From Nocardia anocheti (GTDB lineage: Bacteria; Actinomycetota; Actinomycetes; Mycobacteriales; Mycobacteriaceae): a stretch of 64,000 nt of DNA. The stretch spans positions 620,001 to 684,000 of the forward strand of contig NZ_JAQQFV010000002.1 in NCBI RefSeq assembly GCF_029675105.1, given 5' to 3'. Position 1 is the first letter of the stretch; every line of letters starts with the position of its first letter. The notes under the pieces were generated by a model. The model searched no databases. It was not told where the DNA came from and was given only the letters and a program-made list of their open reading frames with translations. The position numbers and the translations under genes are program-made. This document shows positions 50,652-59,983 of this stretch, in pieces.

Positions 50652-52726
50652 GCCGGATCCCCCTGCGCCTGGATGGCGGTGATCGCCACGGTGTTGACGA
50701 TGTCGGCGACCAGCGCGCCGCGCGACAGATCGTTGACCGGCTTGCGCAGACCCTGCAGCACCGGGCCGATCGCCACGGCGCCCGCGCTGCGCTGCACCGC
50801 CTTGTAGGTGTTGTTGCCGGTGTTGAGGTCGGGGAAGACGAACACCGTGGCCTTGCCCGCCACCGTGGAGTTCGGCAGCTTGGTGCTGGCGACGGCGGGC
50901 TCGATCGCCGCGTCGTACTGGATCGGGCCCTCCACCGGCAGTTCCGGTGAACGCTCGCGCACCAGTTCGGTGGCGGCGCGCACCTTGTCGACATCGGCAC
51001 CGGTGCCCGAGGCGCCGGTGGAGTACGACAGCATGGCCACCCGGGGCTCGATGCCGAAGCGGGCGGCGGTCTCGGCCGAGGACACCGCGATGTCGGCGAG
51101 CTGCTCGGAGGTGGGGTCGGGCACCACGGCGCAGTCGCCGTAGGCGAGTACCCGGTCGGCCAGGCACATCAGGAACACGCTCGACACCGTGGAGACGCCC
51201 GGCACCGTCTTGATGATCTCGAAGGAGGGCCGGATGGTGTGCGCGGTGGTGTGCGCGGCGCCGGAGACCATGCCGTCGGCGATGCCCTTGTAGACCATCA
51301 TGGTGCCGAAATAGGAGATGTCGGCCATGGTTTCGCGGGCGCGCTCGAGCGTCATGCCCTTGTGCTTGCGCAGTTCGGTGTACTCGGCGGCGAATTCGTC
51401 GAGGTAGCCGGAGGTGCGCGGGTCGAGCACCTGCGCGGCCTCGATGTCGACGCCGAGTTCGGCGGCGCGGGCGCGCACGGCGGTCTCGTCACCGAGGATC
51501 GTGAGGTCGGCGATCTTGCGCTGGAGCACCCGGCCCGCGGCGCGCAGGATGCGGTCGTCGTCGCCCTCGGGCAGCACGATGCGCTTGCGGTCGCCGCGCG
51601 CGCGGTCGATGAGCCGGTACTCGAACATCTGTGGGGTCACCACATTCGAGGCCGGGACCTGGATGCGTTCGAGCAGGGCGGGCGCGTCGACGCGCTGTTC
51701 CATCAGGGCCAGCGCGGTGTCGACCTTGAGTGGGCTGCCCGCCCACATCCGTCCGCGCGTGCGGTGCACGGCGCTGGCGGTGTCGTAGGTGCCGAGTTCG
51801 GTGGTGAGGATCGGCAGCTTGGGGTGCAGGCCCTCCATCAGCCGGGCGATGGCCGGATGCGGGCGGATGCCACCGTTCATGATCACCCCGGCCAGCGACG
51901 GAAAGCCCGCCGCCTCATGGGCGTTCACCACGCTGAGCAGCACGTCGGAGCGGTCGCCGGGGGCGATCACCACCACGCCGTCGGACAGGCGCTCGAGGAT
52001 GTGCTCGGCGGTCATGCCGCCGACCATGATCCGCAGGGCCTCGCGTTGCAGCAGTTCCGGGTCGCCGCTGTAGATCTCGCCGTCGATGGCCCCGCACAGT
52101 TCGCCCATGGTCGGCGCCATCAGCAGCGGCACCTCCGGCAGCGTCCAGGAGGGCACCTCGGAATCGGCCAGTGCGGCACCGATCTCGTCGATGTCGTCGG
52201 GCGCGCAGCGGTTGGCGACCACCGCGACGAGCTGGGCGTGCTCACCGGCCAGCTCGCCGGAACACAACTCCACCAGGTGCTTGACCTCGGCGGGCGTGCG
52301 CTCGGCGCCGCGCACCACCAGCAGCACGGGCGCGCCGAGGTTCACCGCGATGCGGGCGTTGAAGCGTAGTTCGCTGGGGCTCGCGACATCGGTGTAGTCG
52401 CTGCCGACGATCACCACCGCGTCGCACGCCTTGGCGACATCGTGGAAGCGCATGACGATCTCGCTGATCGCGGCGTCGGGGTCGCGGTGCACGTCCTCGT
52501 AGCTGACGCCGACGGCCTGCTCGTAGCCGATATCGGCGGTGCTGTGCTCGAGCAGCAGTTCGAGGATGTAGTCGGTCTCGGCCGAGGAACGGGTGATCGG
52601 GCGGAACACGCCGACCCGCGCGGTGGTCGCGCACAGCATCTGCAGCACGCCCAGCGCCACGGTGGATTTACCGGTGTCACCTTCCGGGGAAGCGATGTAC
52701 ACGGTGGACGGCGCATGTTCGACCAT
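50648..52726 (-). CDS. pta: Phosphate acetyltransferase (long form)
   Basis: 692 residues. An N-terminal P-loop/DRTGG domain ([19 protein letters not shown]) precedes a C-terminal PTA_PTB catalytic domain ([40 protein letters not shown]). Makes acetyl phosphate from acetyl-CoA. Coupled to ackA; the order pta-ackA is conserved in actinobacteria. Confidence 0.97.
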   Translation of the reverse strand: MVEHAPSTVYIASPEGDTGKSTVALGVLQMLCATTARVGVFRPITRSSAETDYILELLLEHSTADIGYEQAVGVSYEDVHRDPDAAISEIVMRFHDVAKACDAVVIVGSDYTDVASPSELRFNARIAVNLGAPVLLVVRGAERTPAEVKHLVELCSGELAGEHAQLVAVVANRCAPDDIDEIGAALADSEVPSWTLPEVPLLMAPTMGELCGAIDGEIYSGDPELLQREALRIMVGGMTAEHILERLSDGVVVIAPGDRSDVLLSVVNAHEAAGFPSLAGVIMNGGIRPHPAIARLMEGLHPKLPILTTELGTYDTASAVHRTRGRMWAGSPLKVDTALALMEQRVDAPALLERIQVPASNVVTPQMFEYRLIDRARGDRKRIVLPEGDDDRILRAAGRVLQRKIADLTILGDETAVRARAAELGVDIEAAQVLDPRTSGYLDEFAAEYTELRKHKGMTLERARETMADISYFGTMMVYKGIADGMVSGAAHTTAHTIRPSFEIIKTVPGVSTVSSVFLMCLADRVLAYGDCAVVPDPTSEQLADIAVSSAETAARFGIEPRVAMLSYSTGASGTGADVDKVRAATELVRERSPELPVEGPIQYDAAIEPAVASTKLPNSTVAGKATVFVFPDLNTGNNTYKAVQRSAGAVAIGPVLQGLRKPVNDLSRGALVADIVNTVAITAIQAQGDPA

Positions 52727-52794
52727 GCTGGCGAGCTTAGTTAATCGATGGCGATTCGGCCGGGCGGTGTGGTGTTCGACCAGGTTCGGCCGGT

Positions 52795-53196
52795 TCAGCG
52801 CACCGGGTCGTAGACCTTGAACCCGAGGTCACCGGCGACGGTGGCCATCGTCTTGTCATGAGTGACCACCGTGAGATCCTCCAGACCACTGCGCAGGGCG
52901 GATGCCAGATGAATGGCGTCGAGCGTTTTGATGTGCGAGATGATCGCCTCGGCCTCGTTCAGGACCGCGTGATCGACCGGAATGGTATCGATGTAGTCGG
53001 TGATCAAGCCACGATCCAGCGCAGGCAGGCCCTCCCGGCGTAGCACCCGCGTGATCTCGGTGCGCAACAACCGCGAGGAGACGATCCGGCTGTCGCGGTC
53101 GGCCGTGGTCGTGTCGAACCACTCGGCAGCGTCGATGGAGTGACCCAGGATGATCCTGATCGCGACCGAACTGTCGAGGTAATAGGCCCTCACCAC
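52795..53196 (-). CDS. PIN-domain ribonuclease toxin
   Basis: 133 residues with the acidic PIN residues D (YYLDSSVAIR), E (LLRTEITRVLRR), D (TLDAIHLASAL) and D (VVTHDKTM). Overlaps its antitoxin gene by seven bases. The region 52727-52794 between it and pta holds no gene. Confidence 0.92.
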   Translation of the reverse strand: MVRAYYLDSSVAIRIILGHSIDAAEWFDTTTADRDSRIVSSRLLRTEITRVLRREGLPALDRGLITDYIDTIPVDHAVLNEAEAIISHIKTLDAIHLASALRSGLEDLTVVTHDKTMATVAGDLGFKVYDPVR

Positions 53197-53441
53197 TCGC
53201 CCTTCTCGGCGTCGAGGAGCTCGTCGATGGACGCGGCGGTGCGCAGCCGGTGACGGGCGATGCTGCGCGTGTGCGCGCCGCCCGCCACCGCTCGCGGGAT
53301 GATCTCGGTGGAGCTGACAGCCGGGACGATGTAGCCCACCCGGTTGTTGTGCCGGGTGAGCTCGTAGACCTCGCCGGATTCCACATCGGCGATCATCTCG
53401 GTGGGGTTCTGGCGCAGCTCGCCGACGCTGATCGACTTCAT
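53190..53441 (-). CDS. Phd/YefM-family antitoxin
   Basis: 83 residues, N-terminal Phd fold KSISVGELRQNPTEMIADV and EVYELTRHNNRVGYIVP, then an acidic-basic C-terminal tail (IDELLDAEKGEW) for toxin neutralisation. TATCCT is six bases before the ATG, suggesting leaderless expression. Two direct repeats upstream are the likely operator. Confidence 0.9.
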   Translation of the reverse strand: MKSISVGELRQNPTEMIADVESGEVYELTRHNNRVGYIVPAVSSTEIIPRAVAGGAHTRSIARHRLRTAASIDELLDAEKGEW

Positions 53442-53461
53442 AGTGCCAGGATAGGCGCCAT

Positions 53462-53481
53462 TGTCTACGAATGTCTACGAA
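53462..53481. repeat. Tandem direct repeat upstream of the Phd-type antitoxin
   Basis: TGTCTACGAA occurs twice in a row, upstream of the -10 of the antitoxin gene; candidate repressor sites. Confidence 0.7.
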
Positions 53482-53493
53482 CGCGTGGCCTCC

Positions 53494-54504
53494 TCAGCCC
53501 AGCGCGCGCAGGCGAGGAGCCAGGTCGCGCTTGAAGAGGTCCAGGAAGCGCAACTGGTCGTGGCCGGGGGCGTGGAAGACCAGGTGGTTGAGGCCCGCGT
53601 CGAGGTAGGGCTTGATCTGGGCGACGGCCTCGTCGGGATCGCTGGCCACGATCCAGCGCTTGGCGACCTCCTCGATGGGCAGCGCGTCGGCGGCGGCCTC
53701 CATCTCCATCGGGTCGGTGATGTCGTGCTTCTGCTCGGGCGTCAGCGACAGCGGCGCCCAGAAGCGCGTGTTCTGCAGGGCCAGTTCGGGATCGGTGTCG
53801 TAGGAGATCTTGATCTCGATCATCTTGTCGATCCCGGCGACATCGCGCTCGGCCTTGGCCGCGCCCTCGGCGACGGCGGGCAGCAGCTTCTCGGTGTAGA
53901 GGTCCATGCCCTTGCCGGAGGTGCAGATGAAACCGTCACCCGAACGGCCCGCGTAGCGCGCGACGACCGGGCCGCCCGCGGCGATGTAGACGGGGATGCC
54001 GCCCTTGGGCACGTCATAGATGGAGGCGCCCACGGTGTGGTAGTACTCGCCGTCGAAATCGACGCGGTCACCGGTCCACAGCGCGCGCATGAGCTGCACC
54101 GATTCGCGCAGCCGGGCGAAACGCTCCTTGAAATCGGGCCATTCGCCCTTGTAACCGGTGGCGATCTCGTTGAGCGCCTCGCCGGTGCCGACACCGAGCA
54201 TGACGCGTCCCGGGTACAGGCAGCCGAAGGTGGCGAACGCCTGGGCGATCACCGCCGGGTTGTAGCGGAAGGTCGGGGTGAGCACCGAGGTGCCGAGCAT
54301 GATGCGCTCGGTGCGCTCACCGGTGGCGGCCAGCCAGGCCAGCGAGAACGGCGCGTGCCCGCCCTCGTGGCGCCAGGGCTGGAAGTGATCGCTGACCGTC
54401 GCGCTGTCGAGACCGTGTTCCTCGGCGGCCACCGCCAGCTCGACCAGCTCGCGCGGTCCGAACTGTTCCGCCGACGCCTTGTATCCGAGCTTGAGATCAA
54501 CCAT
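53494..54504 (-). CDS. fgd1: F420-dependent glucose-6-phosphate dehydrogenase
   Basis: 336 residues of the LLM TIM-barrel family: [58 protein letters not shown] and [13 protein letters not shown]. It oxidises glucose-6-phosphate while reducing coenzyme F420, the main source of F420H2. ATG 54504 has GGAGT upstream. Its presence means the host makes F420, as Nocardia and Mycobacterium do. Confidence 0.95.
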   Translation of the reverse strand: MVDLKLGYKASAEQFGPRELVELAVAAEEHGLDSATVSDHFQPWRHEGGHAPFSLAWLAATGERTERIMLGTSVLTPTFRYNPAVIAQAFATFGCLYPGRVMLGVGTGEALNEIATGYKGEWPDFKERFARLRESVQLMRALWTGDRVDFDGEYYHTVGASIYDVPKGGIPVYIAAGGPVVARYAGRSGDGFICTSGKGMDLYTEKLLPAVAEGAAKAERDVAGIDKMIEIKISYDTDPELALQNTRFWAPLSLTPEQKHDITDPMEMEAAADALPIEEVAKRWIVASDPDEAVAQIKPYLDAGLNHLVFHAPGHDQLRFLDLFKRDLAPRLRALG

Positions 54505-54614
54505 CTCAGCCACTCCTGTCTTCGCTTCGTCGCGCCCCTGCCGTCTCGACACTAACCAACACGCGTACCGACTGCCCGGTAGCACCGCGACCGGGTTTAG
54601 CGGATGATTAGCTG

Positions 54615-55418
54615 GTGACCGCCAAGGATGAGCAGATCTTGTCGTACCTGACCGACATGGACGGTGTACTCGTCCACGAGGACCAACTGATCCCGGGCGC
54701 CGACGAATTCCTCGCCGAGCTGCGCGCCAACGAGATCCCGTTCCTCGTCCTCACCAACAACTCCATCCGCACCCCGCGCGACCTGCAGGCCAGGCTGCGC
54801 CAGACCGGCCTGGACATCCCCGAACAGTCCATCTGGACCTCCGCGCTGGCCACCGCCACCTTCCTCGACGAACAGCGCCCCAACGGCACCGCCTACGTGG
54901 TGGGCGAGTCCGGGCTCACCACCGCCCTGCACGAGATCGGCTACGTGCTCACCGACGTCGACCCCGACTACGTGGTGCTCGGCGAGACCCGCACCTACTC
55001 CTTCGAGGCCATCACCACCGCCATCCGCCTGGTCGACCGCGGCGCCAAGTTCATCGCCACCAATCCCGACGCCACCGGCCCCTCCCGCGACGGCGTGCTG
55101 CCCGCCACCGGCTCGGTCGCCGCCCTGATCACCCGCGCCACCGGCAAGGACCCCTACTACGTGGGCAAGCCCAACCCGCTGATGATGCGCTCGGCCCTGC
55201 GCCGCATCGGCGCGCACTCGCAGAGCACCGTGATGATCGGCGACCGCATGGACACCGACGTCATCGCCGGACTCGAAGCGGGCCTGCGCACCGTCCTGGT
55301 CACCTCGGGCATCTCCACCAAGTCCTCGGTCGAGGCCTACCCCTTCCGGCCGACCATGGTGGTCGATTCCGTCGCCGACCTGGTCGGCCGCACCAGCAGG
55401 CCCTTCGCCGAGCTGTGA
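54615..55418 (+). CDS. HAD-IIA phosphatase (NagD-like)
   Basis: 267 residues: catalytic DMDGVLV, NNSIRTP, C2A cap, [11 protein letters not shown] and [17 protein letters not shown] sugar-phosphate or nucleotide phosphatase. Start GTG 54615 with hexamer GATGAT six bases upstream. Divergent from fgd1 across 110 bases. Confidence 0.92.
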   Translation: MTAKDEQILSYLTDMDGVLVHEDQLIPGADEFLAELRANEIPFLVLTNNSIRTPRDLQARLRQTGLDIPEQSIWTSALATATFLDEQRPNGTAYVVGESGLTTALHEIGYVLTDVDPDYVVLGETRTYSFEAITTAIRLVDRGAKFIATNPDATGPSRDGVLPATGSVAALITRATGKDPYYVGKPNPLMMRSALRRIGAHSQSTVMIGDRMDTDVIAGLEAGLRTVLVTSGISTKSSVEAYPFRPTMVVDSVADLVGRTSRPFAEL

Positions 55419-55460
55419 GCTAGCTCTCACCGGAATAAGTTTCCTCGTCCACTAGTTATA

Positions 55461-55474
55461 GTTGCCATGGCAAC
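55461..55474. promoter_or_regulatory. Palindrome at the LLM operon promoter, covering an upstream ATG
   Basis: GTTGCCATGGCAAC, fully palindromic, immediately after a TATAGT hexamer (55457-55462). It contains the ATG at 55467 in its middle, so it is likely a regulator site rather than a coding start. Confidence 0.6.
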
Positions 55475-55496
55475 CAAAGCGAGCCGAGGAGGGCCA

Positions 55497-56585
55497 GTGC
55501 AGTTCGGAATCTTCACCGTGGGTGACGTGACCACCGACCCGACGACCGGCCGTACCCCCACCGAGGGCGAGCGGATCAAGGCGATGACCACCATCGCGCA
55601 GAAGGCCGAGGAGGTGGGCCTGGACGTGTTCGCCATGGGCGAGCACCACAACCCGCCGTTCGTGCCGTCCTCGCCCACCACCATGCTCGGCTACATCGCG
55701 GGCCGCACCGACCGCATCCAGCTGTCGACCTCGACCACGCTGATCACCACCAACGACCCGGTCAAGATCGCCGAGGACTTCGCGACCCTGCAGCACCTGG
55801 CCGACGGGCGCGTCGACCTGATGCTCGGCCGCGGCAACACCGGCCCGGTCTACCCGTGGTTCGGCAAGGACATCCGCGACGGCATCCCGCTGGCCATCGA
55901 GAACTACGCCCTGCTGCACAAGCTGTGGCGCGAAGACGTGGTGACCTGGCAGGGCCGCTTCCGCACCCCGCTGCAGTCGTTCACCGCGACCCCGCGCCCG
56001 CTCGACGACGTCCCCCCGTTCGTCTGGCACGGCTCGATCCGCAGCCCGGAGATCGCCGAGCAGGCCGCCTACTACGGTGACGGCTTCTTCGCCAACCACA
56101 TCTTCTGGCCCACCGACCACTTCCAGCGGCTCATCGAGCTCTACCGCCGCCGCTACGAGCACTACGGGCACGGCAGCGCCGACCAGGCGATCGTCGGACT
56201 CGGCGGCCAGGTGTTCCTGCGCAAGAACTCCCAGGACGCCGTGCGCGAGTTCCGGCCGTACTTCGACAACGCGCCGGTCTACGGGCACGGACCCTCGCTC
56301 GAGGAGTTCACCGAGCAGACCCCGCTGACCGTGGGCAGCCCGCAGCAGGTGATCGAGAAGACGCTCACCTTCCGCGAGAACTTCGGCGACTACCAGCGCC
56401 AGCTGTTCCTGGTCGATCACGCGGGCCTGCCGCTGAAGACCGTGCTCGAACAGCTCGACCTGCTCGGCGAGGAAGTGATTCCCGTGCTGCGCAAGGAATT
56501 CGCCGCCGGACGCCCGGCGCACGTGCCCGACGCGCCGACGCACGCGTCGCTGCTGGCCGCCAAGGACACGGAGGTCGCCGCATGA
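55497..56585 (+). CDS. LLM-class flavin-dependent monooxygenase
   Basis: 362 residues from GTG 55497, which has GAGGAGGG upstream; the in-frame ATG 55467 lies in a palindrome. Bacterial-luciferase-like TIM barrel: FGIFTVGDVTTDPTTGRTPT, FAMGEHHNPPFVPSSPTTML, DLMLGRGNTGPVYPWFGKDI. It needs reduced FMN, presumably from the reductase coupled downstream. Substrate unknown. Confidence 0.93.
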   Translation: MQFGIFTVGDVTTDPTTGRTPTEGERIKAMTTIAQKAEEVGLDVFAMGEHHNPPFVPSSPTTMLGYIAGRTDRIQLSTSTTLITTNDPVKIAEDFATLQHLADGRVDLMLGRGNTGPVYPWFGKDIRDGIPLAIENYALLHKLWREDVVTWQGRFRTPLQSFTATPRPLDDVPPFVWHGSIRSPEIAEQAAYYGDGFFANHIFWPTDHFQRLIELYRRRYEHYGHGSADQAIVGLGGQVFLRKNSQDAVREFRPYFDNAPVYGHGPSLEEFTEQTPLTVGSPQQVIEKTLTFRENFGDYQRQLFLVDHAGLPLKTVLEQLDLLGEEVIPVLRKEFAAGRPAHVPDAPTHASLLAAKDTEVAA

Positions 56586-57199
56586 CCCAGCGCATCGCCG
56601 TGGTCTCGGCCGGGCTGTCCCAGCCCTCCTCGACCCGGCTGCTCGCCGAACGACTCGCCGCGGCCACCGCGCGCGGCGGCGACGTCGAACTCGACTTCGT
56701 CGACCTGCGCGAACACGCCAGGGACCTGGCCGACAACCTCGTCGCCGGATTCCCCTCCCCCGCACTGCGCAGCACCATCGACCGGGTCGTCGGCGCCGAC
56801 GGCCTGATCGCGGTGACGCCGATCTTCAACGCCTCCTACAGCGGCCTGTTCAAGACGTTCTTCGACGTCCTCGAACCGGAGTCGCTGGTCGGGATGCCGG
56901 TGTTGCTCGGCGCCACCGGTGGCACCGAACGGCATTCGCTCGCACTGGAACACGCGTTGCGACCACTGTTCGCCTACCTGCGCTCGGTCGTCGTCCCGAC
57001 CGCCGTCTACGCGGCGTCCACGGATTGGGGCGACGGCGCGGGCGACGGATTGCAGCGCCGGATCGACCGCGCCGCCGAGGAATTCACCGAACTCCTGGCC
57101 GGACGGTCCCGCACCCGCACCGTCGACCCCTACGCCGAAACCACCCCCTTCGAAGATCTGCTAGCCGGAAACCTCACCCCCACAAGGAGTTCCCTATGA
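56582..57199 (+). CDS. NAD(P)H-dependent FMN reductase
   Basis: 205 residues, flavodoxin-like (RIAVVSAGLSQPSSTRLLAE, TPIFNASYSGLFKTFFDVLE, GGTERHSL). Similar to CE1759-type FMN reductases that serve LLM monooxygenases. ATGA overlap with the gene before and after. Confidence 0.92.
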   Translation: MTQRIAVVSAGLSQPSSTRLLAERLAAATARGGDVELDFVDLREHARDLADNLVAGFPSPALRSTIDRVVGADGLIAVTPIFNASYSGLFKTFFDVLEPESLVGMPVLLGATGGTERHSLALEHALRPLFAYLRSVVVPTAVYAASTDWGDGAGDGLQRRIDRAAEEFTELLAGRSRTRTVDPYAETTPFEDLLAGNLTPTRSSL

Positions 57200-57744
57200 C
57201 CACCGCACTCGCCAACGGCCTCACCGCGGGCACCTGGACCATCGATGCCAGCCACTCCACCGTCGGCTTCTCCGTCCGCCACCTCATGGTGAGCAAGGTC
57301 CGCGGCCGCTTCACCGACTTCGACGGCGCGCTCGTCATCGGCGAGGACGGCTCCGCCTCCGCGCACGCCGAGATCCGCGTCGACTCGCTGACCACCGACA
57401 ACGCCCAGCGCGACGGTCACCTGCGCACCGCCGACTTCTTCCACGCCGAGCAGTTCCCGGTGATGACGTTCACGTCCACCGGATTCCGCGGCGAGGGCAG
57501 CGATTTCGTCGTCGACGGTGAGTTCACCGTGCGCGGCAACACCAAGCCGGTCTCGCTCGAGGTCGAGTTCCTCGGCGTGAACCCGGGCATGGGCAACGGC
57601 CCGGTCGCCGGGTTCGAGGCCAAGACCGTGGTCTCGCGGCGCGAGTTCGGGCTCGACATCGACATGCCGCTGCCCGACGGCGGCACGGTGATCGGCGACA
57701 AGATCACCCTCACCCTGGAGATCGAGGTAGCCCTGCAGAGCTGA
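57196..57744 (+). CDS. YceI-family protein
   Basis: 182 residues: GTWTIDASHSTVGFSVRHLM, MVSKVRGRFTDFDGAL, RDGHLRTADFFHAEQFPVMT. Lipocalin-like fold binding polyisoprenoid or amphiphilic molecules. No signal peptide, so cytosolic. AAGGAG precedes the ATG. Third gene of the LLM operon. Confidence 0.94.
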   Translation: MTTALANGLTAGTWTIDASHSTVGFSVRHLMVSKVRGRFTDFDGALVIGEDGSASAHAEIRVDSLTTDNAQRDGHLRTADFFHAEQFPVMTFTSTGFRGEGSDFVVDGEFTVRGNTKPVSLEVEFLGVNPGMGNGPVAGFEAKTVVSRREFGLDIDMPLPDGGTVIGDKITLTLEIEVALQS

Positions 57745-57755
57745 CCCCCGACGCC

Positions 57756-57789
57756 ACGAAGCCCTCGCCGATCATGGCGAGGGCTTCGT
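57756..57789. terminator. Bidirectional terminator
   Basis: Perfect 14-bp stem ACGAAGCCCTCGCC/GGCGAGGGCTTCGT, loop GATCAT, between convergent YceI and protease genes. Confidence 0.87.
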
Positions 57790-57801
57790 CGTGTCCGTCG
57801 C

Positions 57802-58461
57802 TCAGATCGGCCGGAAACCGGCGCCGAGATCGCCGCGCGCGTCGATGTCGGCGAGGATCGCGGTGATGTTCATGCCGACCTCGGGGCCGAGGCAGGGCAC
57901 GTAGACATACCCGTTGACCATGCCGACCAGCGTGGAGCCGACCACCACCGGACCGCCGGAATCACCGGAGACCACGCAGATCTGGGTGAGCGTGGCGATC
58001 CCGGACTCCAGCGGGTCACCGTAGGCGAGACCGCAGGTCTGCGCGGTGCTGCGGCCCTCCTTGCAGGCGATATCCGGGAACTGCGCGGGCCCGCCGACGC
58101 CGGTGATCGTCGTGTTGCCCACCCGGTTCACCGGCACCACCGTGGCCGGATCGAAGGTGATCACCGAGTAGTCCATGGCCTCGCTGCGATAGGCGACGGT
58201 ACCGACGGTGCCCGCCTCCTGGTTCGTCTCGGCGACGATGCCCGCGCCCTCCGGCCCGCAGTGCGCGGCGGTGAGGCCGACCAGCCTGCCGCCGGAATCG
58301 TGGCCGATGGTGGTGAGGGTGCAGGTCGCGCCGTCGACCAGGATGCCGGAACCACCGCCGAGCACCGCCGGGTCCGCGGCGTGCGCGGTTCCGATCGGTC
58401 CGGCCGTGAGGGCTCCGAGAACGGCCAGGACGGCGCCTGCCGCCGCGAGTGTCTTCGACAT
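57802..58461 (-). CDS. Secreted trypsin-like serine protease (S1)
   Basis: 219 residues from ATG 58461, signal peptide cleaved near GTAHA-AD. Triad H67 (TAAHC), D97 (AMDYSVITF) and S168 (SGDSGGP); three disulphide pairs are likely from six cysteines. A small chymotrypsin-like protease as in other Nocardia; substrate unknown. Confidence 0.93.
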   Translation of the reverse strand: MSKTLAAAGAVLAVLGALTAGPIGTAHAADPAVLGGGSGILVDGATCTLTTIGHDSGGRLVGLTAAHCGPEGAGIVAETNQEAGTVGTVAYRSEAMDYSVITFDPATVVPVNRVGNTTITGVGGPAQFPDIACKEGRSTAQTCGLAYGDPLESGIATLTQICVVSGDSGGPVVVGSTLVGMVNGYVYVPCLGPEVGMNITAILADIDARGDLGAGFRPI

Positions 58462-58561
58462 GTTCGATCCGATCCGTGCGCTGGTTCCGGGCGAATTCGA
58501 TCGTGCGATCGAGACCATAGCAAGGTCGCATCAGTCCATGTCAGAAGGCACCCGCGTGGCG

Positions 58562-59020
58562 TCATCCCGGCTGATCCGCGCCCGCGATGATGGTGTCGAG
58601 CGCGGCGGACAGGCGGGTGAGCGTGGCCACGGTCGCGGCGAACTCGGCCGGACCGAGCAGGGCGGCGAGACGCTCGGCCATGGCGGCGTGCTGCGGACCG
58701 ATCCGCTCGATGGCGGCCAGGCCCACCTCGGTGATGGCGACGAGCTTGGCCCGCTTGTGCGCCGGATTGGGCCGATACTCGCAGATCCCTTCGGCCACCA
58801 GCAGATCCGCCACCCGCTGCACGCTCTGGCGGGTGATCCCCATCGCGCGCGCGATCCCGGCGACCGGCAGCGGCTGCTGCTGCACCGCCGCCATCACCTG
58901 CCACCACGCCACCGAGATCCCCGACGGTGCCGCCAAACCGTCACCGATGGTGAGGAATTGGCCGTTGAGGCGGTAGACGGTGAGGGCGGCGCCGTCGAGC
59001 AGATCCTGTTCGGGCGTCAC
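58562..59020 (-). CDS. MarR-family regulator
   Basis: 152 residues: winged HTH PVAGIARAMGITRQSVQRVA-DLLVAEGICEY. Overlaps the DJ-1-like stop by ATGA. Likely represses its own operon through the dyads at 59630-59667. Confidence 0.93.
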   Translation of the reverse strand: MTPEQDLLDGAALTVYRLNGQFLTIGDGLAAPSGISVAWWQVMAAVQQQPLPVAGIARAMGITRQSVQRVADLLVAEGICEYRPNPAHKRAKLVAITEVGLAAIERIGPQHAAMAERLAALLGPAEFAATVATLTRLSAALDTIIAGADQPG

Positions 59021-59631
59021 CGCGCGGCCAGTGCCGCATAGGCGGAGGGGTCCTTGTGCGCGAACAGCTGGAACCAGGCGTCGAGCACGGGGGGCTCGTA
59101 GAGATCGAGCCGGGCGAAGATCTCGCGCGCGAATTCGAAGGGGGACATGGCATTCGCGGTGATCACGTCGCCATCGGTGACCGCCGGTGCGTCGACATAG
59201 CGCTCGGCGCCCGAATAGCCGGTCTCCACCAGGGTTCCCGGATCGTTGCTGGTGTGCGCGCGGGTGTCGAGCAGGCCGACCCTCGCCAGACCCACGGTGG
59301 CGCCACAGATTCCGGCGACGGGCACGCCCGCGTCGACGAAGCGTTTCGCGGCCTCGGCGAACGGGTTCAGCGCGTCACCGGACCACAGCTCGGCGCCGGG
59401 CAGGATCAGCATGGCGCTGTCGGCGGGATCGAGATCGGCCAGGGCGAGGTCGGGGGTGACGCGGAAGCGGCCCATGGTGGTGACCGGCTCGGTGGTGAGT
59501 CCGACGGTGCGCACCTCGAAGACGCCGGGCTCGCGATGCCAGGAGGTGTCGGCGATATTCGCCAGGGCGGCGCCCGCCTCCCAGTCGGCGAGGGTGTCGT
59601 AGACGGCGGCGTGGACTGTTTTCTTCGTCAT
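59017..59631 (-). CDS. DJ-1/PfpI-family protein
   Basis: 204 residues; nucleophile elbow GICGATVGLARVGL (Cys), E in PGAELWSG and His-less downstream region, placing it in the DJ-1/YdeA-type glutamine amidotransferase-like class. Often near MarR regulators and stress-related. First gene of the pair; ATG 59631 is inside the proximal dyad. Confidence 0.9.
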   Translation of the reverse strand: MTKKTVHAAVYDTLADWEAGAALANIADTSWHREPGVFEVRTVGLTTEPVTTMGRFRVTPDLALADLDPADSAMLILPGAELWSGDALNPFAEAAKRFVDAGVPVAGICGATVGLARVGLLDTRAHTSNDPGTLVETGYSGAERYVDAPAVTDGDVITANAMSPFEFAREIFARLDLYEPPVLDAWFQLFAHKDPSAYAALAAR

Positions 59632-59667
59632 GACAGTATGCTGTCATTATTGACAGGATGCTGTCAA
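59630..59667. promoter_or_regulatory. Twin MarR operators
   Basis: ATGACAG-TATG-CTGTCAT at 59630-59647 and TTGACAG-GATG-CTGTCAA at 59650-59667, centres 20 bases apart, so on the same DNA face. The distal one contains the TTGACA -35-like sequence; the proximal covers the start codon. Confidence 0.85.
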
Positions 59668-59735
59668 TAAGAATTTTGCAACCCCCTTTTCGTAAGCTCA
59701 CCGCATTCGGTGCGAGACAAGGAGGTTCAGCCGAG

Positions 59736-59969
59736 ATGACCGACCCCGTGCAGGGCATGACGGGCACCATCACGTCATCGATCCGCGCGGCGGGCGCGCT
59801 CGGCGAGGTCCTGGTCGCGATTCGCGGCGGGACCGAGCTCTATCTGGCACGAGCCGAGGAGCCGATCGAGGCGGGCGCGACGGTGCTCATCGTCGCGGTC
59901 CATCCGGGACGCGTCGTCGACGTGGTCAGCTGGATTCCCCTCGCACCGCAACCGCCGCAGGACAATTGA
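59736..59969 (+). CDS. Short NfeD-like OB-fold protein
   Basis: 77 residues from ATG 59736 with AAGGAGG ten bases upstream. MTGTITSSIRAAGALGEVLV and EAGATVLIVAVHPGRVVDVV fit an NfeD C-terminal OB domain without the usual membrane segments. Paired with the SPFH gene; typical NfeD-flotillin partnership. Confidence 0.75.
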   Translation: MTDPVQGMTGTITSSIRAAGALGEVLVAIRGGTELYLARAEEPIEAGATVLIVAVHPGRVVDVVSWIPLAPQPPQDN

Positions 59970-59983
59970 GAGAAGGGGCTCGC

